A program made the position numbers and the translations under genes. A model generated the notes under the pieces. It did not search any database, had not been told where the DNA came from, and saw only the letters and a list, made by a program, of their open reading frames with translations. A stretch of 49,159 bases of DNA from Burkholderiaceae bacterium (GTDB lineage Bacteria; Pseudomonadota; Gammaproteobacteria; Burkholderiales; Burkholderiaceae_C), in contig JAFALA010000056.1 in NCBI GenBank assembly GCA_019234815.1, forward strand, positions 1-49,159, written 5' to 3'. Of the stretch, positions 17,667-27,214 are shown piece by piece (position 1 is the stretch's first letter; every line of letters starts with the position of its first letter).

Positions 17667-18767
17667 ATGAGCCAAGTCCAGTTCGATTACACCCGTCAAG
17701 ATGCCCAGGGGCAGAGTTGCACCGCCCATGCCTGGGCCAAGGTGAGTCCGCCGCCCAGCCTTGCGCAGCGCGAAGTGCTGAAGGCCCGCGCCGCCGAATT
17801 GCTGAAGGCGCGCGGCGCCCTCCTGGTGGCGCACTACTACGTCGACGGCGACCTGCAGGACCTGGCGTTGGAAACCGGCGGCTGCGTGGCCGATTCGCTC
17901 GAAATGGCGCGTTTCGGGCGCGACAACGCGGCGCAGACCCTGATCGTCGCCGGGGTGCGCTTCATGGGTGAAAGCGCCAAGATCCTGAGTCCCGAGAAGC
18001 GCGTGCTGATGCCCGACCTGGACGCCACCTGCTCGCTCGACCTGGGCTGCCCGGCAGATGAATTCAATGCTTTTTGCGACGCCCACCCCGATCGCACGGT
18101 GGTCGTCTACGCCAACACCAGCGCCGCCGTGAAAGCCCGCGCCGATTGGATGGTCACCAGCTCCTGCGCGCTCGACATCGTCAGCGAACTGAAAAAACGC
18201 GGCGAAAAAATCCTCTGGGCTCCCGACCGCCACCTGGGCCGCTATATCCAGGAGCAGACCGGCGCCGACATGCTGATGTGGAACGGCGCCTGCATCGTGC
18301 ACGACGAGTTCAAGGGCCTGGAGCTGAAGCTGCTGCACGAACAGCACCCGAACGCGCAGATCCTGGTGCACCCCGAATCGCCGGCCAGCGTGGTGGCGCT
18401 GGCGGACGTGGTGGGTTCGACGTCCGCCATGATCAAGGCGGTGGTGGAAGGCAGCGCGCGGGAGTACATCGTTGCCACCGACAACGGCATCCTGCACCGC
18501 ATGCGCCAACTGGCGCCGCACAAGACCCTGATCGAGGCGCCCACCGCCGGCAACAGCGCTACTTGCAAGAGCTGCGCCCATTGCCCCTGGATGGCCATGA
18601 ACAGCCTGCAAGGCCTGGTCGACTGCCTGGAGCAAGGCCAGGGCGAGATCTTTGTGGACGAGCCCACGCGCGCCAAGGCGCTGTCGTGCATCACCCGCAT
18701 GCTGGACTTCACGGCGGCGCAAAAGGCCAAGGCGTCAGGACTGGTGTCTGGCATCGGAGCGGCTTGA
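17667..18767 (+). CDS. nadA: Quinolinate synthase
   Basis: NadA condenses iminoaspartate with dihydroxyacetone phosphate to quinolinate in NAD synthesis and carries a 4Fe-4S cluster. The 366-residue protein has [42 protein letters not shown] and the C-terminal [16 protein letters not shown] cysteines. Its partner NadB is encoded nearby (19769-21376) on the opposite strand, with a toxin-antitoxin pair and a ComFB-like gene between. A TAAAAT hexamer lies at 17658-17663, four bases before the ATG; it may be part of a promoter, but that would leave almost no leader. Confidence 0.97.
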   Translation: MSQVQFDYTRQDAQGQSCTAHAWAKVSPPPSLAQREVLKARAAELLKARGALLVAHYYVDGDLQDLALETGGCVADSLEMARFGRDNAAQTLIVAGVRFMGESAKILSPEKRVLMPDLDATCSLDLGCPADEFNAFCDAHPDRTVVVYANTSAAVKARADWMVTSSCALDIVSELKKRGEKILWAPDRHLGRYIQEQTGADMLMWNGACIVHDEFKGLELKLLHEQHPNAQILVHPESPASVVALADVVGSTSAMIKAVVEGSAREYIVATDNGILHRMRQLAPHKTLIEAPTAGNSATCKSCAHCPWMAMNSLQGLVDCLEQGQGEIFVDEPTRAKALSCITRMLDFTAAQKAKASGLVSGIGAA

Positions 18768-18781
18768 ACGCGCCGGCCAAC

Positions 18782-18827
18782 GTTACATGCAACAAATGAG
18801 CTAAACTTGTTGCATGTAACAAATAAG
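18782..18827 (+). promoter_or_regulatory. Repeat operator of the toxin-antitoxin operon
   Basis: GTTACATGCAACA (18782-18794) and TGTTGCATGTAAC (18808-18820) form a perfect 13-bp inverted repeat with a 13-base centre. The same region also reads as two direct copies 27 bases apart, TTACATGCAACAAATGAG and TTGCATGTAACAAATAAG (18783-18800 and 18810-18827; 3 mismatches). It sits 7-50 bases before the antitoxin ATG, where antitoxin or antitoxin-toxin complexes normally bind for autoregulation. Confidence 0.75.
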
Positions 18828-18834
18828 TCCCTTT

Positions 18835-19053
18835 ATGGCACACGTCAATGCACGCGTTCAAAAGCACCGCGAGGCACTGCGCATGGCAGGGCTGCGCCCG
18901 GTGCAGATCTGGGTGCCGGACACGCGCCGGCCAGGGTTTGAAGCCGAATGCCGGCGTCAATGCCGTCTGGCCGCCCAGGCCGATCAGGCGGACGCCGAGC
19001 TGCAAGCATTCATGGATGAAGCCCTGTCTGACGTGGACGGTTGGACGGACTGA
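18835..19053 (+). CDS. Antitoxin, MazE-like (DUF3018 type)
   Basis: The 72-residue protein begins MAHVNARVQKHREALRMAGLRPVQIWVPDTRRPGF, which resembles DUF3018/MazE-like antitoxins: a short N-terminal DNA-binding region, then WVPDTR, then an acidic C-terminal tail (ADQADAELQAFMDEALSD) suited to neutralising the toxin. Its stop overlaps the toxin ATG by one base (TGATG). The conspicuous inverted repeat upstream is the probable autoregulatory operator. Confidence 0.87.
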   Translation: MAHVNARVQKHREALRMAGLRPVQIWVPDTRRPGFEAECRRQCRLAAQADQADAELQAFMDEALSDVDGWTD

Positions 19054-19376
19054 TGCGGGGCACCTTGGTGACCGTCGCCATGCAAGGCGACTTCGGCAAG
19101 CCGCGGCCGGCCTTGATCATTCAGGCCAATCCATTCAGTGAACACGCCAGCGTCACGGTGCTGCCTGTCACCGGCACGCTGGTCGACGCGCCCTTGCTGC
19201 GCGTCACCGTACAACCGAGCGCCGAGAACGGTTTGCAAAGGCCGTCGCAGGTGATGGTCGACAAGGCGATGACCGTTCGACGCGACAAGATCGGACCGGC
19301 CCTAGGGCGCATCGACGCACAGGTCTTGCAAGAGGTCGAGCGCTGCCTCGCCGTGTTCCTGGGCATCGCCAAATAA
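19053..19376 (+). CDS. Toxin, MazF/PemK-type endoribonuclease
   Basis: The 107-residue protein has the PemK/MazF fold signatures: MRGTLVTVAMQGDFGKPRPALIIQ, where RPALIIQ is the conserved strand, and SQVMVDKAMTVRRDKIG in the second half. MazF toxins cleave single-stranded mRNA at short sites and arrest growth. The start chosen is the ATG at 19053 that overlaps the antitoxin stop; an in-frame ATG four codons earlier is less likely. The pair lies in the gap between nadA and nadB. Confidence 0.88.
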   Translation: MRGTLVTVAMQGDFGKPRPALIIQANPFSEHASVTVLPVTGTLVDAPLLRVTVQPSAENGLQRPSQVMVDKAMTVRRDKIGPALGRIDAQVLQEVERCLAVFLGIAK

Positions 19377-19467
19377 CGGGAACCAGCGGGAAACCCATGC
19401 CCGGAAACCCGGCGCCGACAGCCATAATTCGCTACGCCTTCTCGATTGACGCAGTGGAGAAACTCAA

Positions 19468-19761
19468 ATGAACGTCGACTTCAGCTCGCTCTACAACCAC
19501 CACGAACGCGAGGTCTTCAATGCGGTGGTGGCGACGGCGCCGAACTTTCCCGCCATCGAGGCCAGCAACGAGCTGATGTGCGACGTGGCCTGCGTGGCCC
19601 TGAACCGCCTGCCCCCGCGCTACATCCGCCACGCGGTCGACTATTCGTTCTACCTGACCGAGAACGAGCGCATGGAAATCGACGCGGCCATTGCCGAATC
19701 GGTCAGCTATGCCTTCAGTTTCGTGCAGGCCCGCACGGCGCTGCGCGCCAAGGCGCGCTGA
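19468..19761 (+). CDS. ComFB-family (late competence development) protein
   Basis: This 97-residue protein reads MNVDFSSLYNHHEREVFNAV and later CDVACVALNRLPPRYIRHAVDYSFYLT. That matches the ComFB family, whose LNxLPPRYI core is distinctive. The biochemical role is poorly defined; some homologues have been linked to cyclic dinucleotide binding. The start has GGAGAAAC upstream. It is convergent with nadB, whose stop lies seven bases beyond, and follows the toxin gene by about 90 bases. Confidence 0.85.
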   Translation: MNVDFSSLYNHHEREVFNAVVATAPNFPAIEASNELMCDVACVALNRLPPRYIRHAVDYSFYLTENERMEIDAAIAESVSYAFSFVQARTALRAKAR

Positions 19762-19768
19762 ATCGCAG

Positions 19769-21376
19769 TTACTTTTTCCTGAGGCCGCGCTTAGCCACCA
19801 TCACGGTCGGGAAGCTGACGGGCAAGGTGTATGGGTAGTCGCGGCTGAAATGCAGGCCGCGGCTCTCATGCCGCTGCAAGGCCGAGCGCACGATCAGGTC
19901 GGCGCAGTCGAGCAGGTTGCGCAGCTCCAGCAGGTCGCGGTTGACGCGGAAGTTGACGTAATACTCTTCGGTTTCCTGGCGCAGCAGCTTGATGCGATGC
20001 TGCGCGCGCTCCAGGCGCTTGGTCGTCCGCACGATGCCGACGTAATTCCACATCAGGAGCCGCAACTCGTCCCAGTTGTGGGCGATCACGACCTGCTCGT
20101 CGGCGTCTTCCACCAGGCTCTCGTCCCAGGCCGGCACCTGCACCGTGGTCTTGGGCGTGTTGCTGTAGATGTCGTCTGCGCAGGTCTTGCCCAGCACCAC
20201 GCATTCCAGCAGGGAGTTGCTGGCCAGCCGGTTGGCGCCATGCAGGCCGGTGTAGGCTGTCTCGCCCACGGCATAGAGCCCCGGCATGTCGGTGCGGCCC
20301 AGCAGGTCGGTGACCACGCCGCCGCAGGTGAAGTGCACGGCCGGCACGACCGGGATCATCTGCCGCGCAATGTCGATGCCCAGCGCCAGGCAGCGCGCGT
20401 GGATGGTGGGGAAATGTTCTTTCAGGAAGGCCTCGCCCAGATGGGTGGCGTCCAGCCACACGTGGTCCAGGCCATGCTTCTTCATCTCGAAGTCGATCGC
20501 GCGGGCCACGACGTCGCGCGGCGCCAGTTCCAGGCGCTCGTCGTGCGCGGCCATGAAGCGCGTGCCGTCGGGCAGCTTGAGATAGCCACCCTCGCCGCGC
20601 AGCGCTTCGGTGATCAGGAAGCTGCGCTCCTGCGGGTGGTACAGGCAGGTGGGGTGGAACTGCATGAATTCCATGTTCGCCACCCGGCAGCCGGCGCGCC
20701 AGGCCATGGCGATGCCGTCGCCGGTGGAAGTGTCGGGGTTGGTCGTGTAGCGATAGACCTTGCCCGCGCCGCCAGTGGACATCACCACCGCGCGCGCCTG
20801 CAGCGCCTCGACACGGCTGTTGTCGATGTCGAGCACGTACACGCCATAGCAGCGCGGCGACTCGTCGCGCTGCACGTGGCGCGATGAAATCAGGTCCACC
20901 GCCATCCAGCGCTCGCGCAGCTCGATGTTGGGATGGGCGCGCGCGGCCTCCAGCAACTGATCATGGATGGCCTTGCCCGTGGCGTCGGCCGCATGCGCGA
21001 TGCGCCGCACCGCATGGCCGCCTTCGCGGGTCAGGTGCAGGCCCAGCGGGCCGTCCTCGTCCATCGTGAAGGGTACGCCTTGCTCGACCAGCCAGGCCAC
21101 CGCGTCGGCGCTGCGCTCGGCAATGAAGCGCGCCGCCGCCTCGTCGACCAGCCCCGCGCCGGCGTCCTGGGTGTCGCGCACATGGCTGTCGATGCTGTCG
21201 TCCTTGCCCAGCACGCCGACGATCCCGCCCTGAGCCCAGGCCGTGGCGGCCTCGTTCAATTCGCGCTTGGCGATCACGATCACGGGAAGGCGGTCCGCCA
21301 GATGCAGCGCGACGGTCAATCCGGCCAATCCGGCCCCGACGATCACGACCGGGGAATCATTTGCAGCAAGAGACAT
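19769..21376 (-). CDS. nadB: L-aspartate oxidase
   Basis: NadB is the FAD enzyme that oxidises L-aspartate to iminoaspartate for NadA. The 535-residue protein begins with the FAD-binding VVIVGAGLAGLTVALHLAD. It continues with AQGGIVGVLGKDDSIDSHVRDT, the active-site HLTREGGHAVRRIAHA region, HFTCGGVVTDLLGRT and a C-terminal ESRGLHFSRDYP. The length is normal. It is transcribed toward nadA but from the opposite strand, so the two NAD genes are not one operon here. Confidence 0.96.
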   Translation of the reverse strand: MSLAANDSPVVIVGAGLAGLTVALHLADRLPVIVIAKRELNEAATAWAQGGIVGVLGKDDSIDSHVRDTQDAGAGLVDEAAARFIAERSADAVAWLVEQGVPFTMDEDGPLGLHLTREGGHAVRRIAHAADATGKAIHDQLLEAARAHPNIELRERWMAVDLISSRHVQRDESPRCYGVYVLDIDNSRVEALQARAVVMSTGGAGKVYRYTTNPDTSTGDGIAMAWRAGCRVANMEFMQFHPTCLYHPQERSFLITEALRGEGGYLKLPDGTRFMAAHDERLELAPRDVVARAIDFEMKKHGLDHVWLDATHLGEAFLKEHFPTIHARCLALGIDIARQMIPVVPAVHFTCGGVVTDLLGRTDMPGLYAVGETAYTGLHGANRLASNSLLECVVLGKTCADDIYSNTPKTTVQVPAWDESLVEDADEQVVIAHNWDELRLLMWNYVGIVRTTKRLERAQHRIKLLRQETEEYYVNFRVNRDLLELRNLLDCADLIVRSALQRHESRGLHFSRDYPYTLPVSFPTVMVAKRGLRKK

Positions 21377-21513
21377 GAACGAAGTGGACGCCGCGCAGGT
21401 GTCATCACGGCGTCATGCAAGGAAAGTGACTGATTCTACGCACCGGGCGGCAAGGCGCTTCGCATCGGGGTGATGCCCGTGTTCCCTGCAGAACGGAGGG
21501 TAGCGCGCCAAGC

Positions 21514-21529
21514 TCCCCCACAAGGGGGA
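21514..21529. repeat. Short GC-rich hairpin (TCCCCC-N4-GGGGGA)
   Basis: A 6-bp stem with loop ACAA lies 23 bases past the stop of the metalloprotease gene. No T-run follows on either strand, so it is not a standard intrinsic terminator. It resembles the CCCCCTTGTGGGGG-type intergenic hairpins found across related genomes (from memory). Confidence 0.55.
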
Positions 21530-21551
21530 TTTGCGATTCGTTTTCGGAAAG

Positions 21552-24287
21552 TCAACTCCTCTGCATCCCCGCATGCAGCGCGCTGGACAGCATGTCCAGG
21601 CATTCCGCCAGATGCGCACGGGTCTCGATCGACAGATTCTTGCGCCCCGCGGCCTGCTTGAGTTCGCGCTCCAGCGACACGGCGTGCATGCGCAGCAAGG
21701 CGTAGGCGTCGGCAAGCACGGTGGGCGCGCTGCTCTTGGTCAGCACGGCCTGCAGGTGGCGCAGGTATTCGCGCTGCAGGTTGCGGCGCAGGCTGTCGAT
21801 CTCCCGGCCGCTGCGCAACTCGGCCCAGATGGCGTCCTGCACCGTGGCATAGACCTCGTTGAGCGTGATCAGGCCCTTGCGCTCGTTTTGCGGCACGTAG
21901 TTGGGCAACTGCATCAGGCTGAGCGCCGTCTTGGCCGACATCAGGCGCTCCAGCGCGGGCGTCTGCACGGCGGCCACGACCTCGGCCATGTCCAGCGGAC
22001 CGGCGCGACTGGCTTCGTTGTAGTCGACCTGCAGGCTGGCCAGGAATTGCGGATCGAAACGGAAGCTGTCGGCGCTGAACAGGCCGCTGGCCAGGAACTT
22101 CAAGGCCTTGCGCTGCCGGGCCGATTCCACCGGGCGGAAGGCCGCGCGCCCGGCGGTGCCGGGCAGGTCGCGCAGGGCATACATGCCGCCCACGTACTTG
22201 CCGACCAGCTCGGCCGAGCGCTCCAGCTGGCTGAAGCCCGCCACGAAGGCGCGCCGCTGCCGCACGGGATCGTCGCCGGGCCTGGGCGCGCGCGTCTGGA
22301 GATGCGTCCACAGCTCCTGCGAGAGCTTGAGCCGGCGCTCGAAATAGGCCAGCGGGTCGTCGCCCAGGTCAAAGCGGTTGACCAGCGGATCCAGGCCGCC
22401 GGCCGCGCCGGCGCCTGCGTCGGCATCGTCGCCATAGGCCAGCCCAGGTTCGCTGCTGCGCTCGGCGATCCGGCGCAGGGCCTCGGCTTCCTGCCCGGCC
22501 GGCAAGGGCTTGTAGGCATATTCGATGGCCCAGTAGTCATAGGGCCCGAGCGTGGTGTTGATGAAGCTGCCTTGCTGCTCGCCCTGGAGCGCGACGTTGA
22601 TGGCGTTGTAGTCCATCACCGAGCCGGAGATGCCGTGCGCCTCGGTCCAGGCCTTGTCCTGCAACTGCCCGAGGCTCACCGTGGTGGAGGCTTTGAAGTT
22701 GTGCTTGAGGCCCAGCGTGTGGCCGACCTCGTGCATGACGGTGTCCTTGATGACGGCCTGCACGAACGCCTCGGCCTGCGGACTGTCGGGATCCAGCTCG
22801 CCGCGCGCCGCCAGCACGTCGAGGGCGAAGTCCATTTCAGACGCGGCCTCGCGGCCGTACTCGCAATGCGTGTCGGCGCCGGATTTCTGCAGCGACGCAC
22901 GCGGCGGCGCCAAGTCCTCGACCACGAAGGCGCGAGCCTGGCGGGCGAACACATCGCTCAAGGAAATGTCGGCATCCAGGATTTCGCCGCTGCGCGGATC
23001 GGCCTGGCTGGGGCCCATGGCCATGCCCGCATCGGCCCCCACGTACCAGCGGATCGAGGCGTGGGCCGAATCCATGCTGTCCCAATTGGCGTCATCCGGC
23101 TGCTGGCGCACCTGGATGGCATTCTTGAAGCCGATGCGCTCGAAGGCCTTGTTCCACTCCAGCACGCCCGCCTCCACCGAGGCGCGATAGGCGCGGGGAA
23201 TGTTCTTGTCCAGCCAGTAGACGATGGGCTGCACGGGCTCGGACAGCTCGGCGTCCGGATCTTTCTTGTCCAGGCGCCAGCGCTTGATGTAGTGCACACG
23301 GGGATTGACCTTGTCGGTCGCGCCCAGGTCGGAGAACGACTCGGTGAAGAACCCCAGGCGCGGATCCGCCGGGCGCGGCGCCATGGCTTGCGCCGGCAGA
23401 GCCTGAAAGTTGTAGACGAAGCTCATGAACAGGCTGCGCGGATCCGGCACCGCCTGCGGCGGCGTCGGCAGGGGCACCAGGCTGGCAGGCTGAGGCGGCG
23501 GGGCGGGAATGCGCGGCGTGTAGTAGTGCATACGCGCCGTCAGCGTGCTGAGCCGGGCCTCGCTGCGACCGGCCTCGAAATACGAATTGCTGCGGTCCAC
23601 TCCATACTGAAGAGCGTAGACGCGCTCCAGCTGCGTGGTCATGCCCGGGATGTCGGTCAGGAACATGCTGGCGTCGATCAGCACCGAATGGCGCTCGGGA
23701 TGCTCGGCGCTGGCCACCGCGCCTGCGGCCAGCAGGCTGGGCGAGAAGCCTTGCTCGACGGCCAGCCTGCCGTCGCCCTCGCCGCGGTAGGCGGTGTTCA
23801 GTGCCATCAGCTGGATCTGGTGCCCGATCTGGCGCCATTCCACCAACTGGCTCATGCCCATCTGGCTGGCGTAGAGTCCGCGCTCGCCCACCGACGCCGC
23901 CACGTTGACGGTGAACAGGAAAGGCTTGTCGAAGGCCGCCCGGGGCACCTCGAGCCAGACCTTGTCGTCCTTGCGCCAGATCGGAAACAGGCCTTCCAGC
24001 ACCTTGGCGCCCTTGACGACATCGGCAAACGGCCGCGGCGCGCCGGGGTCGGCCGCAGCCGCCGCAGCCGCTGCGAGAGACGCCGGAATCAGCAAGGGCG
24101 TCGCAGCACCTGCCTGGCCGGGGCCCTGACCGGGCTTGAAGACCATGGGGACCGCGCCGCCGAGAGGGTTTGCCGCCGATGGCACCTGGGTCTGATGTGT
24201 GGCGCAACCCGCCATGCCGAGCGCGGCGAGCAAGAGGGTCTTGGCTGGAACGCCCGCGCGTCCCGACCCGTTTTTTACAAAAGACAT
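21552..24287 (-). CDS. Zinc-dependent metalloprotease lipoprotein (DUF5117/DUF4953-like)
   Basis: A 911-residue exported protein. The start MSFVKNGSGRAGVPAKTLLL continues into AALGMAGCATHQ, a lipobox with the lipidated Cys, so it should be an anchored envelope lipoprotein. The metzincin zinc site HEVGHTLGLKHNF spans residues 519-531 (HExxHxxGxxH). Flanking segments such as SVMDYNAINV, which contains the Met of the Met-turn, and GPYDYWAIEYAY match the large zinc-dependent metalloprotease family with DUF5117/DUF5118 N-terminal regions. The ATG at 24287 is preferred over an earlier in-frame start because it gives the signal peptide. Substrates are unknown. Confidence 0.88.
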   Translation of the reverse strand: MSFVKNGSGRAGVPAKTLLLAALGMAGCATHQTQVPSAANPLGGAVPMVFKPGQGPGQAGAATPLLIPASLAAAAAAAADPGAPRPFADVVKGAKVLEGLFPIWRKDDKVWLEVPRAAFDKPFLFTVNVAASVGERGLYASQMGMSQLVEWRQIGHQIQLMALNTAYRGEGDGRLAVEQGFSPSLLAAGAVASAEHPERHSVLIDASMFLTDIPGMTTQLERVYALQYGVDRSNSYFEAGRSEARLSTLTARMHYYTPRIPAPPPQPASLVPLPTPPQAVPDPRSLFMSFVYNFQALPAQAMAPRPADPRLGFFTESFSDLGATDKVNPRVHYIKRWRLDKKDPDAELSEPVQPIVYWLDKNIPRAYRASVEAGVLEWNKAFERIGFKNAIQVRQQPDDANWDSMDSAHASIRWYVGADAGMAMGPSQADPRSGEILDADISLSDVFARQARAFVVEDLAPPRASLQKSGADTHCEYGREAASEMDFALDVLAARGELDPDSPQAEAFVQAVIKDTVMHEVGHTLGLKHNFKASTTVSLGQLQDKAWTEAHGISGSVMDYNAINVALQGEQQGSFINTTLGPYDYWAIEYAYKPLPAGQEAEALRRIAERSSEPGLAYGDDADAGAGAAGGLDPLVNRFDLGDDPLAYFERRLKLSQELWTHLQTRAPRPGDDPVRQRRAFVAGFSQLERSAELVGKYVGGMYALRDLPGTAGRAAFRPVESARQRKALKFLASGLFSADSFRFDPQFLASLQVDYNEASRAGPLDMAEVVAAVQTPALERLMSAKTALSLMQLPNYVPQNERKGLITLNEVYATVQDAIWAELRSGREIDSLRRNLQREYLRHLQAVLTKSSAPTVLADAYALLRMHAVSLERELKQAAGRKNLSIETRAHLAECLDMLSSALHAGMQRS

Positions 24288-24464
24288 TGAAACGCTTTCC
24301 TCGGCATCAGCAAGACCGTAAGGGTACACAAAACAGACAACTGTCCGGCCGCACCCGGGTGCCGTCAATTCGGCACAACGCTGAGCCCCCAAGCGACTTA
24401 GGTGCGTCCCTCTACAAACGCACGCTCAAGGCACGCCCGACCGGGTCCGCTAGACTCCTGCGCC

Positions 24465-25082
24465 ATGCCTGCGTTTGCACCGCCCACCCCGACGTCCAGC
24501 TCGCGCTGCACGCATCTGCTCTACCTGCACGGATTCCGGTCCTCGCCGCGCTCGGCCAAGGCCCGGATCATGGCCGACTGGGTGGCCCGCCACCGGCCCG
24601 ACCTGGTGTTCGCCTGCCCGCAGCTGCCGCCGTCGCCGCGCGAGGCCATGGCGCTGGTGATGGACCTGGTCCAGGCCTGGCCGAGAACCGGCATGGCCGC
24701 GATGGGCAGCTCGCTGGGCGGCTTCTACGCCACCCTGGTGGCGCAGCGCACGGGATGCCCGGCCGTGCTGCTCAACCCCGCGGTGGAACCCGCGCGCGAC
24801 CTCGCCGCGCACATCGGCGAGCACAGCTGCTGGCAGGATCCGCAGGAGCATTTTTTCTTCCGCGCAGAGTTCGTCGACGAGTTGCGCACCCTGCACCCTG
24901 GCGCCCTGCAACGTCCCGAGCGGCTGCTGGCCGTGATCGCCAAGGGCGACGAGGTGCTGGACTGGCGCGAGATGCACGCCCGCTATGCGCAAGGCACGAT
25001 CAAGCTGCTCGAAGGCAGCGACCATGGGCTCAGCGACTTCCCTGCCTATCTGGACGAATTGACGGACTTTCTGCGGCTGTGA
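24465..25082 (+). CDS. YqiA-like alpha/beta-hydrolase esterase
   Basis: The 205-residue protein has the YqiA layout: LLYLHGFRSSPRSAKARI at the N-terminus, the nucleophile elbow GSSLGGFYATLVA with catalytic Ser, and a C-terminal GSDHGLSDF with the catalytic His. It probably hydrolyses short acyl esters; the physiological substrate is not known. The ATG at 24465 is chosen because the first 20 codons of the longer frame are not family-like. It precedes the RNase II-family gene by 64 bases. Confidence 0.87.
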   Translation: MPAFAPPTPTSSSRCTHLLYLHGFRSSPRSAKARIMADWVARHRPDLVFACPQLPPSPREAMALVMDLVQAWPRTGMAAMGSSLGGFYATLVAQRTGCPAVLLNPAVEPARDLAAHIGEHSCWQDPQEHFFFRAEFVDELRTLHPGALQRPERLLAVIAKGDEVLDWREMHARYAQGTIKLLEGSDHGLSDFPAYLDELTDFLRL

Positions 25083-25146
25083 GAATCGGCGGCAGGATCT
25101 GCATCGCGGGATTTCGCGAACGGGTTCTCAGCGACAATCGACCGCT

Positions 25147-27195
25147 ATGTTTGCCCTGTTTGATGACGCCGGAAAATTTCTTGCCGGCCGCGTGATGTCC
25201 GAAGCCGAATCCTCGATGCAGATCGAACTGGATTCCGGCAAGCGCGTCAAAGTGAAATCCGCCAACGTGCTGCTCAAGTTCGACAAGCCCTCGCCGGCCG
25301 AACTGATGGCCGAAGGCCTGCGCCTGGCCCAAGAGATCGACCTGGACCTGGCCTGGGAATTCGCGCCCGAGCAGGAGTTCGGCTTTGCCGAATTGGCGCG
25401 CGACTACTTCGATGCCCAGTGCGGCGTGACCCACCAGGCGGCGGCGCTGTTCCGCCTGTTCGAGGCGCCGCATTACTTCCGCCGCGCCGGCAAGGGCCAG
25501 TTCAAGAAGGCCCCGGAAGACATCGTCAAGGCCGCGCTGCTGGGCATCGAGCGCAAGCGCCAGCAGGCCCTGCAGATCGAGGCCTGGGCCGACGAACTCG
25601 CGGCGGGCCGCTGCCCGGCGCCGATCCAGGACCAGATCTACAAGGTCCTGTTCAAGCCGGACAAAAACGGTCCCGAGTACAAGGCCGTGGTCGAGGCCAC
25701 CAAGCGCGCGCACAAGGCGCCGCTGGACCTGCTCAAGGACGCGGGCGCCATCAGCAGCGCCTACCAGTTCCACTGGAAGCGCTTCCTGTTCGAGAACTTC
25801 CCCAAGGGCGTCGGCTTCCCGGCCCTGCAGGCGCCCGCCATCAAGGACGAGCTGCCGCTGGCCGCCGTGCAGGCCTTCTCCATCGACGATTCCGCCACCA
25901 CCGAGATCGACGACGCGCTCTCGGTGCAGGGCCTGGGCAGCGGCACGGTGGTCTTCGGCGTGCACATCGCGGCGCCGGGCTTGGCCATCGCGCCCGATTC
26001 GCCCGTCGACAAGGTGGCGCGCGAGCGCCTCTCGACCGTCTACATGCCGGGCTGGAAGATCACCATGCTGCCCGACGAGGTCGTGCAAGCCTACACGCTG
26101 ATTGAGGGCCGCGACTGCCCCGCCGTCTCGCTGTACGTGACGATGGACGAGGCCACGCTGGAGATCAAGGGCAGCGAAACTCGCTTGGAGCGCGTGCCCA
26201 TCGCCGCCAACCTGCGCCATGACAAGCTCGACGGCATCATCACCGAGGCCAGCCTGAGTGGCGAGGCGCCGTCCGGCTACGCCTTCGCCCCCGAGCTGGC
26301 CTTCGCCTTCCGCCTGGCCCGGCACCTCAAGGCGCAGCGCGAGGTGGTGCGCGGCAAGCCAGAGACCTTCAACCGGCCCGACTACAACTTCCGCCTCGAC
26401 AACAGCGGCGAACCCAGCGGCAGCGAGCCGGTCAGCATAGTCACGCGCCAGCGCGGCACGGCGCTGGACCTGATCGTCGCCGAGGCCATGATCCTGGCCA
26501 ACTCCACCTGGGGCGGCTGGCTCAACGAGCTCGGCCTGCCCGGCATCTATCGCAGCCAGGCCAGCCTGGCGCCCGGCATCAAGGTGCGCATGGGCACCAA
26601 GGCGCTGCCGCATGCCGGCATGGGCGTGGCGCAATACACCTGGGCCACCTCGCCGCTGCGCCGCTACGTAGACATGGTCAACCAGTGGCAGATCATCGCC
26701 TGCGCCCGGCATGGCCGCACCGCCGCGCTGGCCGCGCCCTTCAAGCCCAAGGACGCGCAGCTGTTCTCCATCATCTCGGGCTTCGACGCCGCCTACAGCG
26801 CCTACAACGGCTTCCAATCGGCCATCGAGCGCTACTGGACGCTGCGCTACCTGGCCCAGCAAGGCATCACCGAGCTGACCGCCTCGGTGATGAAGGAAGG
26901 CCTGGTGCGCGCCGACGAGCTGCCGCTGGTCTTCAAGGCCCTGGGCTGCGACAGCCTGCCGCGCGGCACCCACGTGCGGGTGCGCATCACCGGCTGCGAC
27001 GAGATGACGCTGGACGTGCACGCCAGCCTGATCGAGCGCCTCGATGCCGACGTGCCCGTCGCCGAGGCCTCCGCCGATGAAGGCGAAGACGACGAGGGCA
27101 GCACCGTCAGCGGTCCGCTGACCCTGGCCATCGACCTGAACGATTCGGATACAGTCGCGAACCCAGAGGCCCCAACCCCAACCACCAGCCCCTGA
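25147..27195 (+). CDS. RNase II-family exoribonuclease (RNB domain)
   Basis: A 682-residue 3'-5' exoribonuclease-like protein. The RNB catalytic domain has the acidic site SIDDSATTEIDDAL (about residues 242-255), a central YMPGWKITMLP region and the conserved TSPLRRYVDMVNQWQII near residue 505. The N-terminal part carries a short OB-like region and a helical linker rather than the two clear cold-shock domains of E. coli RNase II, and the C-terminal S1-like region is short. It may therefore differ in specificity. It is followed after 19 bases by the tonB-like gene. Confidence 0.9.
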   Translation: MFALFDDAGKFLAGRVMSEAESSMQIELDSGKRVKVKSANVLLKFDKPSPAELMAEGLRLAQEIDLDLAWEFAPEQEFGFAELARDYFDAQCGVTHQAAALFRLFEAPHYFRRAGKGQFKKAPEDIVKAALLGIERKRQQALQIEAWADELAAGRCPAPIQDQIYKVLFKPDKNGPEYKAVVEATKRAHKAPLDLLKDAGAISSAYQFHWKRFLFENFPKGVGFPALQAPAIKDELPLAAVQAFSIDDSATTEIDDALSVQGLGSGTVVFGVHIAAPGLAIAPDSPVDKVARERLSTVYMPGWKITMLPDEVVQAYTLIEGRDCPAVSLYVTMDEATLEIKGSETRLERVPIAANLRHDKLDGIITEASLSGEAPSGYAFAPELAFAFRLARHLKAQREVVRGKPETFNRPDYNFRLDNSGEPSGSEPVSIVTRQRGTALDLIVAEAMILANSTWGGWLNELGLPGIYRSQASLAPGIKVRMGTKALPHAGMGVAQYTWATSPLRRYVDMVNQWQIIACARHGRTAALAAPFKPKDAQLFSIISGFDAAYSAYNGFQSAIERYWTLRYLAQQGITELTASVMKEGLVRADELPLVFKALGCDSLPRGTHVRVRITGCDEMTLDVHASLIERLDADVPVAEASADEGEDDEGSTVSGPLTLAIDLNDSDTVANPEAPTPTTSP

Positions 27196-27214
27196 CCGCT
27201 TCAACACCTTCGCC

